Assembly (NCBI GenBank): GCA_019636695.1 | Contig: JAHBXD010000003.1 | Span: 369,410 to 433,409, forward strand | Length of the DNA: 64,000 nucleotides | Source of the DNA: Phycisphaeraceae bacterium | GTDB lineage: Bacteria; Planctomycetota; Phycisphaerae; Phycisphaerales; UBA1924 | Direction: 5' to 3' | In this document: piece after piece, positions 36,034 through 44,469 of the stretch | Numbering within the stretch: position 1 is the stretch's first letter | How the letters are laid out: each line of letters starts with the position of its first letter | Notes under the pieces: model-generated | What the model was told of the DNA's origin: nothing | The model's input: only the letters and a program-made list of their open reading frames with translations | Database searches by the model: none | Translations under genes and position numbers: made by a program

Positions 36034-36387
36034 ATGCCGAATTACACATACACCAAGATCGCTCGCAAAACCCACCCCCCCTACGACATACAGATGGTCG
36101 AATCGGCCGCGGCTTACAACCTCGTGACCTACCGCGATGACATCGAGGAGATCCACGTCACCATCCCCCCCGCTGATGACATTCGCCCCAACCAGGCGTG
36201 GAGCTACCCGCACATCACGTTCGTGCGCTCCGATGGTGTCCGCGATCATGTCTACATCGGCTGGGGAAAGAACAAGTCGCAGGTTCCGGTCGATTCCAAG
36301 GGCGGGCGCATGATTCTCAGCGCTTCCGAATTCACGCTCTTCAACAATATCGTTGACGACATGAACGCGAAGTATTCTTACCTCTGA
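36034..36387 (+). CDS. Hypothetical small soluble protein
   Basis: 117 residues from the ATG at 36034, with GGAG upstream. No family recognised. It has no signal or membrane segment and a balanced soluble composition (VESAAAYNLVTYRDDIEEIHVTI, SYPHITFVRSDGVRDHVYIGWGKNKSQ). It follows the thioesterase gene by 26 bp, so it is probably the last gene of the acnA transcript. Its end overlaps the convergent plsC-like gene by 10 bp. Confidence 0.65.
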   Translation: MPNYTYTKIARKTHPPYDIQMVESAAAYNLVTYRDDIEEIHVTIPPADDIRPNQAWSYPHITFVRSDGVRDHVYIGWGKNKSQVPVDSKGGRMILSASEFTLFNNIVDDMNAKYSYL

Positions 36388-37094
36388 AACGCCGCACTCT
36401 CCGAGGGCCGGCGCTGCCCGGCCCGCCCGGCCTCGAGACGCCGCAACTCCGTCAGGAGCGCCGCGACTTCGCGCTCCAGCCGTTCGACTGCCGCGCGCGG
36501 CCCGTGCGCCATCAACTCATCATGCGCAATCGGGCGCCCGTAGATCACCCCCACGCGATTGCCCGTCAGCCGCGGCAGCCTGCCCCGAGGCCAAGCCTCA
36601 TAGGCCCCGGTGATCGCACACGGCAGCACCGGGCAGCTTGATCGCTGCACGAGCAACGCCACCCCGCGCTTGAAGTCGTGCATGGCGCCATCGGGTGATC
36701 GAGAACCTTCAGGAAAGATCAGCACTGCGGCGCCTTGCTCCAACCGGCGCAGCGTCTCTTTCATCGCGACCGAATCGGGTTGGTCCTGCCGGATCGGCAA
36801 CGAGTGCAACATGCGCAGCACCATGCCCAGCAACCGCGACCGGAACAACCCCACCCGCGCCAGAAAATCGAGGTGCCTGTGCGGCACACAGACGCCGACC
36901 AGCGGCGGATCAAGAAAAGACTGGTGATTGCACACCAGCAACAGCCCGCCCCGGCGGGGCACCCGCCCCGCGTGATAGGCGCGATACCGAAAGACCGCGA
37001 TGCCGATCACCAGCACCACGGCCCGGCCCAGTTCATAGAAGAACACCGACCGGAGCGAACCCAGATAGTGTTTCTCGCGCAGCGCCATGATCAC
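36378..37094 (-). CDS. plsC: 1-acyl-sn-glycerol-3-phosphate acyltransferase (PlsC-like)
   Basis: 238 residues from the GTG at 37094, which overlaps the cmk stop as GTGA; the ATG at 37088 is an alternative. The acyltransferase motifs NHQSFLD (HX4D) and FPEGSRS are present, with a hydrophobic N-terminal helix VVLVIGIAVF. It transfers an acyl chain to lysophosphatidate in phospholipid synthesis. Last gene of a minus-strand operon with cmk and a TIM-barrel protein; the cmk-plsC pairing is common in bacteria. Confidence 0.9.
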   Translation of the reverse strand: MIMALREKHYLGSLRSVFFYELGRAVVLVIGIAVFRYRAYHAGRVPRRGGLLLVCNHQSFLDPPLVGVCVPHRHLDFLARVGLFRSRLLGMVLRMLHSLPIRQDQPDSVAMKETLRRLEQGAAVLIFPEGSRSPDGAMHDFKRGVALLVQRSSCPVLPCAITGAYEAWPRGRLPRLTGNRVGVIYGRPIAHDELMAHGPRAAVERLEREVAALLTELRRLEAGRAGQRRPSESAAFQR

Positions 37095-37849
37095 GAGGCC
37101 GTTCGATCACCGACCACCGCGCGCACATGCGCTTCCAGTCGATCCACAACCTCGTCGAACGTCATGTTCGTGGTGTCCAGTTCGATCGCCCCCTCAGGCT
37201 TGACCAGGGGGCCATCGGCCCGTGTCGAGTCGAGCTGATCGCGGGCGATCAACTTCGTCTCCATCTCCTCCGGATCGACGATGACGCCCTGCTCGCGCAA
37301 TTGATCAACCCGTCGCCGCGCCCGCTCACGCGGATCGGCCGTCAGGAAGAACTTGACATCCGCATCAGGAAAAACAACGCTCCCCTGATCGCGCCCTTCA
37401 CTCACAAGATGTGGATACTGCTTCCCGATCAGACGCTGCTTGCGGACCATGTGCTCGCGCAAGGGGCTCATCGCCGCGACAAGCGAAACCAACTCGTTGA
37501 CATCCGCCTCGCGGATGCGTTCGTTCATCGGTTTCAGCCACGCCAAGATCACCGGCGGATCGGCCTTCCAGTCAAAATGCAGGTCGGCGTCGCGCACGCG
37601 CGCAAGAATCTGTTCGACATCGTCACGCGGCAGATCGTGGTCGATCACGATCGCCGCCGCCGCACGATACATCGCCCCCGTGTCCAGCACGCGCAGCCCC
37701 AGCCGCTTGGCCAGCGCATGGGCGACCGAGGACTTTCCCGTCCCGGCAGGCCCGTCGATGGTGACGATCAGCGCCATCTGCGGTGCCAGAACCTCGATGG
37801 GGCCGGAACTGCGATCGGCCAGAAGCGCACCCGCGCGGGCGTCAGACAT
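37091..37849 (-). CDS. cmk: Cytidylate kinase
   Basis: 252 residues from the ATG at 37849, preceded by GGAGGTGG. The enzyme phosphorylates CMP and dCMP. The P-loop is in IVTIDGPAGTGKSSVAHALAKRLG; NMP-binding parts include LDTGAMYRA; the lid region contains ARRRVDQLREQG. The normally invariant EGRDIGT segment reads EGRDQGS, an unusual change near the CMP site. An N-terminal extension of about 25 residues precedes the P-loop domain. It overlaps plsC and lies 27 bp after the TIM-barrel gene. Confidence 0.93.
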   Translation of the reverse strand: MSDARAGALLADRSSGPIEVLAPQMALIVTIDGPAGTGKSSVAHALAKRLGLRVLDTGAMYRAAAAIVIDHDLPRDDVEQILARVRDADLHFDWKADPPVILAWLKPMNERIREADVNELVSLVAAMSPLREHMVRKQRLIGKQYPHLVSEGRDQGSVVFPDADVKFFLTADPRERARRRVDQLREQGVIVDPEEMETKLIARDQLDSTRADGPLVKPEGAIELDTTNMTFDEVVDRLEAHVRAVVGDRTAS

Positions 37850-37876
37850 GCTCCACCTCCGCCATCGGCCCCGGAA

Positions 37877-38767
37877 TCATTCTTCTTCTGACAGGTCTTC
37901 ATCCTCATCATCATCTACCGCTGCCGCAGGCTCGTCATACAACGCCGCCTCCAGCACGGCCCGGGTCTTGAGCAACCCCAGTGTAACGTCGCCCCGGCCC
38001 CGATACTCGATCGCCAACGCACCGTCGAACCCTACGCTCTGCACCGCGTCGATCAGGGGCGCAACCGGATACGCCTCATGCTCGAACGACCGATCTGTCA
38101 AGGCCGACCAGTCCGGCTCATCCTCGCCCACCGCCGTCGTGAACTTCACCGTCGAGGCGCACACCGCCCCGGCATAGGGCGTAAGCCGACGTAGATACGC
38201 CACCGGATTATCCGTTTTTGCCGCCCGCTCAAAGTCCGGAAACGTCATCATCCGGAATCGACCGACCGCCTTGATCAACTCCGTCACGCGCTCCGCACGG
38301 TTGGTCAGCCCGTCCGTCGGGCTGATAAGCAGGTTCAACTCCAGCCGCTCGGCACGCTCCAAGGCCACTTTCAATCGGTCTGTGGCGTTCTCGAACGATG
38401 TGGCGTCATCCGCCCCAGCCACCTGCACGGCTGCTGCGTTGCATCCCAGAATATGCGCAGCCTGGATCACCCGTTCCGTCCGCTCCACAGCCCCGTCGCC
38501 CAGATTCGGATCCTCACTCCCAAAAGGCTGCGGCTCACTCTCGATCAGCACCAGACACGCACACGCCGCCTTGTCTGCACGCTCGCGAAGGGCCTCAAGC
38601 GTGCGGCGGCTTGCACCGGCGAGCAGGTCGGTCGAGAGCGTCAGCCCGTGCAAACCCAACTGGTCGCGCGCAAACCGGGGCACGTCCATCAGGTCGAGCT
38701 TGGGTTTGCGTGTGCCTGTGCCAAGCAACAGCGGACGAAGACAACTTGTGGAGAGCGTGAACAGCAT
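37877..38767 (-). CDS. Sugar-phosphate isomerase/epimerase-like TIM-barrel protein
   Basis: 296 residues from the ATG at 38767; the frame is open to 38953, but that part lies in the proposed mRNA leader. The sequence has the pattern of xylose-isomerase-like AP-endonuclease-2 family barrels (LGLHGLTLSTDLL, VIQAAHILGCNAAAVQVAG, LNLLISPTDGLTNRAERVTELIKAVG, FDGALAIEYRG). Substrate unknown. The C-terminus is a very acidic tail (VDDDEDEDLSEEE). It heads the operon with cmk and plsC. Confidence 0.65.
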   Translation of the reverse strand: MLFTLSTSCLRPLLLGTGTRKPKLDLMDVPRFARDQLGLHGLTLSTDLLAGASRRTLEALRERADKAACACLVLIESEPQPFGSEDPNLGDGAVERTERVIQAAHILGCNAAAVQVAGADDATSFENATDRLKVALERAERLELNLLISPTDGLTNRAERVTELIKAVGRFRMMTFPDFERAAKTDNPVAYLRRLTPYAGAVCASTVKFTTAVGEDEPDWSALTDRSFEHEAYPVAPLIDAVQSVGFDGALAIEYRGRGDVTLGLLKTRAVLEAALYDEPAAAVDDDEDEDLSEEE

Positions 38768-38857
38768 GGATGTTGGCAGACTGTATCGGCGACCGGATAG
38801 CCCCGACCACACACCCGACTCTCGACCCGAAGACATTCCCGGGTTCTCCCGACATGC

Positions 38858-38905
38858 CGACCGTATAAATAAGGAGACGGTCGGGCCCAGTGGGCACCGA
38901 CCGTC
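38858..38905 (-). other. Mutually exclusive hairpins in the TIM-barrel gene leader
   Basis: CGACCGT occurs at 38858-38864 and 38898-38904, and its complement at 38877-38883. The middle arm can pair with either side. The distal option is stronger (9 bp, 38876-38884 with 38897-38905, plus inner GCCC/GGGC). The geometry is like an attenuator or riboswitch switch, transcribed from the minus strand. Confidence 0.45.
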
Positions 38906-38926
38906 CGGAGGGGAGAAAGCATACCC

Positions 38927-38955
38927 AAACCATGGCCCGCCTAGGGAAACCATGG
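38927..38955. repeat. AAACCATGG direct repeat, 20-bp period
   Basis: AAACCATGG at 38927-38935 and 38947-38955. The two copies are two helical turns apart, just downstream of the proposed minus-strand -10 box, as expected for a repressor site. Confidence 0.5.
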
Positions 38956-38967
38956 TTGCACGACTAG

Positions 38968-38995
38968 CCTATACGAAAGGCTATTCCGGTGTCAA
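38968..38995 (-). promoter_or_regulatory. Candidate promoter for the TIM-barrel/cmk/plsC operon
   Basis: On the minus strand TTGACA (38995-38990) and TATAGG (38973-38968) are 16 bp apart. This implies a leader of about 190 nt holding the AAACCATGG repeats and the alternative hairpins. The 377-bp spacer to gcvH holds no gene. Confidence 0.5.
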
Positions 38996-39144
38996 CAACC
39001 ATCGATTTTCTTGGAACACCCGGGCAAAGCCCGTATATTACTCCCATCAATCCACACGCCCCTGACAGATCCTGAGGCTAGGATCGCCATTCCCGCGCGG
39101 AATGTTCCGCGTCATCGTCTCTCTTGGCTTTGAAGGATCTGCGC

Positions 39145-39525
39145 ATGGCCTCGCCGACTGACAGGTCGTACACCAAAACGCACGAATGGATCAAGGTCGA
39201 GGGAGACATCGCCACGCTCGGCCTAACTCGTCACGCGGTCGATCAGCTCACCGATGTCACGTTCGTCGAAATGAAAAAACCCGGCACCGTCTTCGCCGCG
39301 GGCAGCGCCATAGGCGAAGTCGAAAGCGTCAAGACCACCAGTGACGTCTATGCCCCCGTCGCCGGAGCCATCCTCGAAATCAACTCCTCCGCCGTGAGCG
39401 ACCCAAGCCTCCTCAACAGCGACCCCTTCGGTGCGGGTTGGCTGCTCAAGATCAAGATCTCCGACCCTGCCGGGCTGTCCGCCTGCGTGGACGGCCCTAC
39501 CTACGACGCCGAGTTCGCCCACTGA
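39145..39525 (+). CDS. gcvH: Glycine cleavage system H protein
   Basis: 126 residues from the ATG at 39145, with GAAGGA upstream. The lipoylated Lys is in EVESVKTTSDVYAPVAG; the N-terminal YTKTHEWIKVEGD and DVTFVEMKKPG are family hallmarks. It shuttles the aminomethyl group between P, T and L proteins. None of those genes is in the window, so the system is split on this chromosome. Confidence 0.96.
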   Translation: MASPTDRSYTKTHEWIKVEGDIATLGLTRHAVDQLTDVTFVEMKKPGTVFAAGSAIGEVESVKTTSDVYAPVAGAILEINSSAVSDPSLLNSDPFGAGWLLKIKISDPAGLSACVDGPTYDAEFAH

Positions 39526-39588
39526 TTTCTCTCGCCCGCGGGCAAGGCCCAGCCTTCGTCCTTCCGAACTGTCGCGCCCGGAAGCCGC

Positions 39589-40323
39589 ATGATTCTCTGT
39601 GATGACGTGTACAAAGACTACCGCATCGCCGAACGCCGCGTACCGGCGCTGCGCGGGCTGAGCCTTGCCATCCCTGCGCCCGGGTTCTATGCCGTCATGG
39701 GGCAATCCGGCTCGGGTAAATCCACGCTGCTCCACCTGCTTGCGGCACTCGACAAGCCCGATCGCGGACGCCTGAGCGTCGCCGGAATCGACCTGCACAC
39801 GCTCGACGAACGCAGTGCAACCGAGTTCCGTCGTCGTCAGATCGGCATCGTCTTTCAGCAGTTCAACCTCATTCCCACCCTCTCCGCCTCTGACAATGTC
39901 GAACTGCCCGGCATGCTCGCCGGTGAACCCCGGGCCGCCCTGCGGCAGCGTGCCCGCGCACTCCTTGACGAGCTCGGCCTCGGCGACCGCGCCGACCATC
40001 GCCCAGATGCCCTCTCCGGAGGCGAACAACAGCGCGTCGCGATCGCCCGAGCCATGCTCTTTGAACCCCCGGTCATCCTTGCCGACGAACCCACCGGCAA
40101 CCTCGACTCTGAAAACGCCGAAAAACTCTGGAAACTGCTCGCCGCCGTGGCCCGGCAAAAGCAGCTCACCGTCGTGATGGTCACGCACGAACCCGCCGCG
40201 GCAGTGCATTGCGAGCGCGTCTTCGTCCTTCAGGACGGACGCATGACCGCGGAAATCAGCACGGAGGGACTCGATGCGTCCGGCGTGGCGGCTCGCTATC
40301 AGCAGTGCATCCGCGCGGCGTAG
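39589..40323 (+). CDS. ABC transporter ATP-binding protein (LolD/MacB type)
   Basis: 244 residues: Walker A GQSGSGKST, signature LSGGEQQRVAIARA, Walker B VILADEPTGNLDSE, H-loop VTHEPAAA. The LDSENA segment after Walker B is typical of the LolD/FtsE/MacB branch. It overlaps the following FtsX-like permease gene by 50 bp, so the two form one machine that probably works on lipoproteins, lipids or surface exports rather than on uptake. Confidence 0.93.
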   Translation: MILCDDVYKDYRIAERRVPALRGLSLAIPAPGFYAVMGQSGSGKSTLLHLLAALDKPDRGRLSVAGIDLHTLDERSATEFRRRQIGIVFQQFNLIPTLSASDNVELPGMLAGEPRAALRQRARALLDELGLGDRADHRPDALSGGEQQRVAIARAMLFEPPVILADEPTGNLDSENAEKLWKLLAAVARQKQLTVVMVTHEPAAAVHCERVFVLQDGRMTAEISTEGLDASGVAARYQQCIRAA

Positions 40324-43201
40324 CCGCACGGCGCTGCTCGTCAGCGCTGTGGCCCTCTCCGCCGCGCTGATCGCCGCCGTCTCCACGGCGCTCTATTCGC
40401 TCAACGCATCGGTCCGCTTGCGCACACAAGTCACCCTCGGCCTCTCCGACGTCCGTATCGAGCATTCCGGCTCAGGAAGAAACCTCCCCGAGCACCTGCT
40501 CGACGACGCCCGTCAGTGGCCCGGCGTGCGCATCGCGGCGGGGCGGCTTGAATCCTCCGTCGGAACGCTTGCCGTCAAGGCCGCCGTCTATGCCCGCGAT
40601 GCCGCCGGCCAGATGCAACTGCGCGAACGCCTCTTCGTCTCGACCGGCGCGCAGGCCCTGGGCATCGATCCGCAGATTGAACCCCAGGTACGCCCGCTCC
40701 CCCTCATCGCGGGCCGAATGCCGCAACGCGAGGGTGAAATCGTCATTGATGCGCTCCTGGCCTATCGCCTCGGCTTCGAATATGCCACCTCGCGGCTCCA
40801 GCGCCGCGGCGTCGAAATCATCGACCCTTCACGCCTCAAACTTCGCCTCCAGGCGCCGCCCGCCCCCTTGCCTCGCCCCGACCAGCAACAGGCCGACCGC
40901 TTCAACAGCGCGCAGGGCGTGCGCATCGGCGACCACATCATCATCATGCCCCCCGTCAGCAGTGCTGCGAGGGCGCTGGCCGCCGCTCCATCGCTCCTTG
41001 TCGGCCCCAACACGCTGATCTCAAGCGCGCACCACATCCCCGGCATGGCCTCGACCCTACCCCGACTGCTCTCATCGCTCCGCAGCCCAGGCGGATGGCG
41101 CGACCAGTTCGATCTCATCCGCCAGCCGACCCGCCTTCGCGTTGTCGGCATCGCCGAGCAACCTCCACTCGGCGCCCGCCCGCAGTTCTACATGCTCCTC
41201 TCCGAACTGCAGCGCCTGACGCGCCGGCCCGGCAACATTTCCACCATCGACATCATCCTCGGCGATGGCGTCAACCCCGAACGCTTCGCCGATGAATGCC
41301 GCGAGTTCCTTCCCGCCGAATACGTCATCAAGAGCACCGAGCGACACACCTCGCGCCTCGAAAAGAACCTCCAGTCAAGCCAACTCGCCCTTCTGCTGGC
41401 CAGCGTGCTGGCGTTCATGTCCGCCGCGTTCATCATCATGACGGGCCTGACCACCGACATGGCCCAGCGACAGCGCGAACTCGCCGTCGTACGGTGCATC
41501 GGCGGCCGACGTCGACAACTCGCCGAAACGCAGATCTTCACCGGATTGCTCGTCGGAGGCCTCGGTGCGCTGATCGGTGTCCCCCTCGGCATCGCCGCGG
41601 CGTGGATCATCGTGCAGGCCCTCCCGATGAGCGTCCCCTCCGGCCTGATCATCCCCCCCGCCGGCATCGCCCTCGCCTTCTTCGGTTCATGCGCTTCGGG
41701 CGTCATCGGCGCCGCTTTCCCTGCGTGGCGTGCGGCAAACGTCGCACCGCTCGCGGCCCTCAAGCCCCACGCCGTTCCCGCTACGGCTCGCGGAATCGGG
41801 ACGATCGGCATGTTGGGCCTGCTGGGTGCAGCGCTGCACATTCTCTGGATCACCCTGCCCAAAGACGGTCAGGTCGTCGCATGGGGATATGTCTTCTTCG
41901 CGCTCCCGGCGATGTTCATCGGCTATTTCCTTCTCGGTGTGCCTGCGGTCTTTCTTGTCGCGCGCGTGCTCACCGCACCCCTTGCCTGGATGTTGCGCCT
42001 GCCGAGGCCTCTCTTGGTCAGGGGTGTTCGGGCCACCCCCTATCGCTACGGTTTCACCGCCGGCGCGATGATGACGGGCCTGGCCCTCATGGTCGCCATC
42101 TGGACCAACGGTCGCGCCGTCCTCCGCGACTGGATCGGCGCGATGGAGTTTCCCGATGCCTTTGTCAGCGGCCTGCCCCTTGCGCCAGGCGCGCTCGATA
42201 TCGTCCGATCGCTCCCCTTCGTCGAGGATGCCTGCCCGATCACGCGCGAGTTTGTTGAAGTCGATGAATCGGCCAAACTCGGCCTGCGCTCGCTCCAGGA
42301 ATATGCCACGACCTTCATCGGGTTTGAACCTCGCCCCTTCTTCGCCATGACCAACCTCACATGGGTGCAGGGCACGCTCGAAGAGGCCCTTCCCAGGCTC
42401 GAACAGGGCGGCGCCGTCCTGATCGCCCGAGAGTTTCACGTCGCCCGTGGCCTCGGCGTCGGCGATACGTTCGCCTGCATCCGCAATGGCGCGCGCTTCG
42501 AGTTTGAAATCGTCGGGGTCGTCACCAGCCCGGGCCTTGATATCGCCAGCCGATTCTTTAACATCGGAGAGGAATACACCCATCAGGCCGTGCACTCGGT
42601 ATTCGGCTCACTCGCCGACATGAAATCCAAGTTCGGCTCCGACCAGGTGCACATCATCCAGATCAACCTCACCCCTGATGTTGACGAAGCCGCCGCACTT
42701 GCCACCTTCTGGGAGTTGCTTGGTCCCTTCGGCCTGCTCGACGCCGGCAGTGCGCGCGAACTCAAGGCCCGCATCCACGAACTGGCCTTCGGAACACTGC
42801 TGGTTTTTTCGTCTGTGGCCGTCGTCGCCATGCTCGTCGCATGCTTCGGCGTTGCCAACCTCATCGCAGCATCCATCGACCTCCGCCGTTTCGAGTTCGG
42901 TGTCCTCCGAGCGGTCGGCGCCCATCGCGGGCTGATCACGCGCATGGTGGTCGGCGAAGCCCTCATGATCGCCGTCGCCGCCGCCGTGCTCGGCACGTGC
43001 ATGGGCGTGCAGGGTGCTTTCGGGGGCCGACGGCTCTACGAAGCGCTTCTCGGCATCCAGTTCTCCGTCCGCCCGCCCGTCATGCCCATCGCCGCCGGAT
43101 GGGCCTTTGTCATCCTGCTCACCCTCGCCGCCGCGGCGCCCGCCGCCGTTCGCCTCAACCGTCGCCGACCGCGAGAACTGCTCGCGGCCGGCAAAGGGTG
43201 A
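40274..43201 (+). CDS. FtsX-like ABC permease, large two-module form
   Basis: 975 residues. One membrane helix near the N-terminus (TALLVSAVALSAALIAAVSTAL) precedes a soluble periplasmic domain to about residue 360. Three helices (about 365-480: LLLASVLAFMSAAFIIMTGL, LVGGLGALIGVPLGIAAAWII, GIALAFFGSCASGVIGAAFP) form one FtsX core. Further helices, a second soluble domain and a final FtsX core (about 830-970) complete a DevC/LolE-like duplicated permease. It starts within the ATPase gene and is translated with it. Confidence 0.88.
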   Translation: MRPAWRLAISSASARRSRTALLVSAVALSAALIAAVSTALYSLNASVRLRTQVTLGLSDVRIEHSGSGRNLPEHLLDDARQWPGVRIAAGRLESSVGTLAVKAAVYARDAAGQMQLRERLFVSTGAQALGIDPQIEPQVRPLPLIAGRMPQREGEIVIDALLAYRLGFEYATSRLQRRGVEIIDPSRLKLRLQAPPAPLPRPDQQQADRFNSAQGVRIGDHIIIMPPVSSAARALAAAPSLLVGPNTLISSAHHIPGMASTLPRLLSSLRSPGGWRDQFDLIRQPTRLRVVGIAEQPPLGARPQFYMLLSELQRLTRRPGNISTIDIILGDGVNPERFADECREFLPAEYVIKSTERHTSRLEKNLQSSQLALLLASVLAFMSAAFIIMTGLTTDMAQRQRELAVVRCIGGRRRQLAETQIFTGLLVGGLGALIGVPLGIAAAWIIVQALPMSVPSGLIIPPAGIALAFFGSCASGVIGAAFPAWRAANVAPLAALKPHAVPATARGIGTIGMLGLLGAALHILWITLPKDGQVVAWGYVFFALPAMFIGYFLLGVPAVFLVARVLTAPLAWMLRLPRPLLVRGVRATPYRYGFTAGAMMTGLALMVAIWTNGRAVLRDWIGAMEFPDAFVSGLPLAPGALDIVRSLPFVEDACPITREFVEVDESAKLGLRSLQEYATTFIGFEPRPFFAMTNLTWVQGTLEEALPRLEQGGAVLIAREFHVARGLGVGDTFACIRNGARFEFEIVGVVTSPGLDIASRFFNIGEEYTHQAVHSVFGSLADMKSKFGSDQVHIIQINLTPDVDEAAALATFWELLGPFGLLDAGSARELKARIHELAFGTLLVFSSVAVVAMLVACFGVANLIAASIDLRRFEFGVLRAVGAHRGLITRMVVGEALMIAVAAAVLGTCMGVQGAFGGRRLYEALLGIQFSVRPPVMPIAAGWAFVILLTLAAAAPAAVRLNRRRPRELLAAGKG

Positions 43202-43243
43202 TTGGCCCTCCCCTTCGCCGAGCCGTATGCTCGCCCACTCTGT

Positions 43244-44368
43244 ATGGGCATGAAGACCCTGCCATCCTGGGCACAATGGGGCGCCTATTTCGCCTTGCGT
43301 GGAATCGCCGCCATCCCGCAGATCGCGGGTGTGCAAAGCTCGCTCCGAGCCGTCGCCGCCGTCGGCAAGGCCCATGCCACATCGCGCATCAACCAGAAAC
43401 GCCTCGCCCGCGCCGAAAGCCATCTCGAACTCGCCTACCCCGAATGGACGACCGACCAGCGCCGTCAGTGCGCCATCTCCGCCTTTCAGCATGCGTTTAT
43501 GCTCGCCGTCGAGGCCGCCTTCTCCCCGAGACTGATCACGCCGTACACCTGGCATCGGCATGTCGAATACCTCGACGCCGGGCCGGTTCTCCGCGTCATG
43601 CTCGAACGACGCCCCGTCATGCTCCTCACCGGGCACTGCGGCAACTGGGAGATCCTCGGGGCCGCCCTCTGCATGCTCGGCTATCCCATCAGCGCCCTTT
43701 ATCGCCCGCTTGATCTTCAACCCCTCGACAACTGGGTGCGCCGGTCACGCGCGCGATCGGGCATGCGCCTCATAGATAAATTCGGTGCGCTCCGATCGCT
43801 CCCCGGCATCCTCGAACGCGGCGAGCCTACCGCGTTCGTCGCCGATCAGAACGGCGGCGACCGAGGCATCTTTGTGCCATTCTTCGGACGACTCGTCAGC
43901 AGTTACAAATCGATCTCGCTTATGGCCATCCGCTACCAGGCGGTCATCGTCGTCGGCCAGGCACGGCGGCTCGGTTGGCGCGGTGGCGACACAGCCCCCG
44001 ATCTCTCGCCCGCCGAGATCGAGCGCCAGCGCCTCGCCGAAGGCTTCCGCTTTCGTGTCGAGGTCGGCGACATCTTCGGTCCTGAAGACTACATGAATCA
44101 GCCTGATCCCGCCTATTACCTCACCGCGCGATATCGCCTCGCCATTGAAAAGATGATCCGCTCAAGCCCGTGGGATTACTTCTGGATGCACCGCACCTGG
44201 CGCAGCCGCCCCGTGCACGAACGACTCAATAAACCCTTTCCCGATTCGCTCCGGCGCAGGCTCGAAAGCCTCCCGTGGCTCAACGATGCCGATGTCGCCG
44301 CCCTGATCGATCGCTCAGACCGGGATCGCCGGATCCTCGCGCACCACGGTGTCACGCGCCTGCCCTGA
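43244..44368 (+). CDS. LpxL/HtrB-like lipid A acyltransferase
   Basis: 374 residues from the ATG at 43244; an in-frame TTG at 43202 and an ATG at 43250 are alternatives, without a clear ribosome binding site. The catalytic HX4E motif is in LLTGHCGNWEILGAAL. Other family segments are ADQNGGDRGIFVPFFGRLVSSYKS and WDYFWMHRTWRSRP. Such enzymes add secondary acyl chains to lipid A, which would imply an LPS outer membrane. Length is slightly above the usual 300-330. The gene follows the FtsX-like permease closely. Confidence 0.87.
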   Translation: MGMKTLPSWAQWGAYFALRGIAAIPQIAGVQSSLRAVAAVGKAHATSRINQKRLARAESHLELAYPEWTTDQRRQCAISAFQHAFMLAVEAAFSPRLITPYTWHRHVEYLDAGPVLRVMLERRPVMLLTGHCGNWEILGAALCMLGYPISALYRPLDLQPLDNWVRRSRARSGMRLIDKFGALRSLPGILERGEPTAFVADQNGGDRGIFVPFFGRLVSSYKSISLMAIRYQAVIVVGQARRLGWRGGDTAPDLSPAEIERQRLAEGFRFRVEVGDIFGPEDYMNQPDPAYYLTARYRLAIEKMIRSSPWDYFWMHRTWRSRPVHERLNKPFPDSLRRRLESLPWLNDADVAALIDRSDRDRRILAHHGVTRLP

Positions 44369-44469
44369 TCCCTGTTCACGGCTGATGCGCGTCCTTCCGG
44401 CGGCTGCGCGTCACGGCTTTCGCGGCAGGCCCATCAAAACCTCGGCGAAACTAGCACGCTCGTTCCGGG

